This document shows, piece after piece, positions 54,909 through 56,373 of a DNA stretch of 56,373 nucleotides (positions are counted from its first letter, which is position 1; the number at the start of each line of letters is the position of its first letter). Under the pieces are notes generated by a model, which was not told where the DNA came from, did not search any database, and was given only the letters and a program-made list of their open reading frames with translations. The position numbers were made by a program, and so were the translations under genes. The DNA is taken from positions 1 through 56,373 of the forward strand of contig CALWAV010000145.1 of the NCBI GenBank assembly GCA_944375745.1, written 5' to 3'. This DNA is from an uncultured Merdimonas sp. GTDB lineage: Bacteria; Bacillota; Clostridia; Lachnospirales; Lachnospiraceae.

Positions 54909-56144
54909 CTAAATAGCATCCCTCTCTGCTTTTCGTTTTATCCGTTCATCTCTCTTTTTTATCATGATCAGATACACCAGCAGAAACAGCAGCGCCATCT
55001 GCAGACTCATGAGCGAATAATCCATGCTCATGATAACCAGCAGTGCCAGCCAGGTACAGAGCATCAGAAAGCTCCTGCCCTTCACCAGCGTATAAATTAC
55101 GATGGCCAGAAACAGCAGAATAAAGCAGATGCCCACCGGGATGGAAAAACGCAGGATTTGATTCAGGAACACGTTATGGGCGTTGTTGACGCCGAAATAT
55201 TCCGTCACCCACATCTTGGACGGCCCGAAACGCATGCCCCAGCCTTCCGGATATTCCTTAATGATTTCCAGGGCTGTCTTCCAAATCGGAATCCGGCTGC
55301 CCAGCGTGGACAGATCCCGTTCCTTCAGGATCCCGTAAGCCACCGCGCCGCCCACGGCAGCCAGAGCGGCAGCCGCTCCCAGGAGCCAGAGCCTCAGGCG
55401 GAACTTTCTCCAGTCCACCAGATCCAGCAGAGCGCCGGCCAGCACCAGCACGCCGCCCGCGATTCCCGTCCAGGAATGAGTCAGCACCAGGCAGACCAGC
55501 AGCACTGCCAGGCTCGCGCAGAAGGTAAAGCGGTTCCGGAATTTCTTCCGGTAAGCGAGAAAGAAAGCGAGAAACGCCGTCAGCATCAGGGCATACTCAC
55601 TCTTATGACTGTAAATCCAGTAATGCCTCGCCTCATAATAACCTTCCGGGAGCCTGTCAAAGATAAACTGATTATTGCAGATCAGGAAATTCGAATATCC
55701 CATCAGATAATACAGAATACTTGCCACATTCGATAAGACAATACAGTGAATCAGGAAACGGATATTATCCTGCTTTCCTCCGTCCGGCTTCAGCCGGAAC
55801 CGGATGAGAATCCCCAGAAAGAGAAAAGCGACGGTATTATTGATCTGTTCCCAGTACCAGTGCAGGTACGTATGATTGTAATAAAGGGAAAATGCGTTAT
55901 AGAGCAGAAGCAGGCCCATATAGCCCGCGGCCGCGGGCGTCACGGGAAAAAGCTTTTTTCCGTTCCACAGAAGCTGCAGGATCAGATACAGGACCAGCAG
56001 AAAATAGGCCCAGGAAAAGCCTTCATAGTAGCTGAGCTCATACACATCCACGCGGGGACTGTAAAATGCCGGAAACAGCAGCATCAGCACAAAGGCGCCT
56101 TTTAAAATCCAGGAATCTATCTCATGTTCCTTTAGCCAATTCAT
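54909..56144 (-). CDS. O-antigen ligase / polymerase-like membrane protein
   Basis: A 411-residue protein with about 10-12 membrane helices. The large extracellular loop and its surroundings carry LGSRIPIWKTALEIIKEYPE and GVNNAHNVFLNQILRFSIPVG, the RxxxW and H-N-x-x-L pattern of the Wzy_C/O-antigen-ligase family. Such proteins polymerise or attach surface glycans. No glycosyltransferases are next to it in the window; the right flank is cut. It has a good promoter and an AAGGAG ribosome-binding site. Exact polymer unknown. Confidence 0.85.
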   Translation of the reverse strand: MNWLKEHEIDSWILKGAFVLMLLFPAFYSPRVDVYELSYYEGFSWAYFLLVLYLILQLLWNGKKLFPVTPAAAGYMGLLLLYNAFSLYYNHTYLHWYWEQINNTVAFLFLGILIRFRLKPDGGKQDNIRFLIHCIVLSNVASILYYLMGYSNFLICNNQFIFDRLPEGYYEARHYWIYSHKSEYALMLTAFLAFFLAYRKKFRNRFTFCASLAVLLVCLVLTHSWTGIAGGVLVLAGALLDLVDWRKFRLRLWLLGAAAALAAVGGAVAYGILKERDLSTLGSRIPIWKTALEIIKEYPEGWGMRFGPSKMWVTEYFGVNNAHNVFLNQILRFSIPVGICFILLFLAIVIYTLVKGRSFLMLCTWLALLVIMSMDYSLMSLQMALLFLLVYLIMIKKRDERIKRKAERDAI

Positions 56145-56200
56145 CCGGGACTCCTTTCATCAATCATCATTTTCAGTAAAATTCTCTGCCTTGTCTGTCT

Positions 56201-56229
56201 ATTATAGCTCAGAGCCAGGTTCCGGACAA
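56201..56229 (-). promoter_or_regulatory. sigma-A promoter of the O-antigen-ligase-like gene
   Basis: On the minus strand TTGTCC (56229-56224), 17 bases, TATAAT (56206-56201), about 55 bases ahead of the start. Confidence 0.62.
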
Positions 56230-56314
56230 GAGAGAAGTATGAAAAACTCTTACATGCCAGCCTGACGAGTTCTTTCGCTTCCACAGACTACGGTGTGAAC
56301 TGTAATATTAAGGT

Positions 56315-56343
56315 TTGACAAACACTGACAGATCTTTTATGAT
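56315..56343 (+). promoter_or_regulatory. sigma-A promoter for a plus-strand gene beyond the window
   Basis: TTGACA (56315-56320), 17 bases, TATGAT (56338-56343), followed by AGGGGAG near the window end. It suggests that a divergent gene starts just outside. Confidence 0.62.
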
Positions 56344-56373
56344 ACAAAGAGAATCAGGGGAGTTTTCGGCGCA

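Overview
The window looks like chromosomal DNA from an anaerobic, endospore-forming Firmicute, most likely a Lachnospiraceae-type gut clostridium. The evidence is a forespore sigma-F operon and spoVA genes, a complete V/A-type ATPase operon, a T-box leader on valS, a SAM-I riboswitch on metK, consensus sigma-A promoters with strong Shine-Dalgarno sequences, and a fairly GC-rich composition. Nearly all genes lie on the minus strand. Calls rest on reading motifs and translations; no database search was possible.

Layout, left to right. 1-2.4 kb: a TetR regulator, a GH13 alpha-glycosidase and the 5' end of glgB (alpha-glucan metabolism). 2.4-4.6 kb (plus strand): a PfkB-type sugar kinase, a small secreted Cys/His-rich protein, and a scarred locus where an ECF sigma factor without its N-terminus is fused in frame to what looks like part of its anti-sigma partner. 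4.6-9.8 kb: a MATE exporter, a large TPR/P-loop protein and a DegV lipid-binding protein. 9.8-17.6 kb: the spoVA germination-channel genes (small membrane gene, spoVAA, spoVAB, spoVAC, then spoVAD, spoVAE), split between spoVAC and spoVAD by about 4.25 kb carrying a sodium:amino-acid symporter and broken PTS/DeoR genes of lower GC. A forespore-type promoter precedes the whole operon, and a second candidate precedes the separated spoVAD. 17.6-17.8 kb: a 208-bp inverted-repeat element. 17.8-20.5 kb: a polar amino-acid ABC transporter. 20.5-22.1 kb: spoIIAA-spoIIAB-sigF.

22.1-30.5 kb is one long transcription unit: T-box leader, valS, an LTA-synthase-like sulfatase, folC, a 49-residue protein and a zinc-ribbon/TPR membrane protein, ended by a clear terminator. 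30.5-38.5 kb holds a membrane-anchored metallophosphoesterase, trxA, trxB, a predicted cytoplasmic arylsulfate sulfotransferase, a SorC regulator and an ascorbate-type PTS (IIB, IIC). The last five lie in line behind one promoter flanked by repeated GAAATT-type palindromes; this unusual PTS-sulfotransferase-thioredoxin combination is the best candidate here for an undescribed system. 38.6-42.2 kb: a small hypothetical gene, metK with its riboswitch, and murA. 42.4-45.8 kb: a Cof-type phosphatase, a DUF3786-like protein, a hypothetical gene and an Rpn/PD-(D/E)XK nuclease. 46.0-54.9 kb: the V-type ATPase operon H-I-K-E-C-F-A-B-D, whose proteolipid carries the sodium-binding residue pattern. 54.9-56.1 kb: an O-antigen-ligase-like membrane protein.
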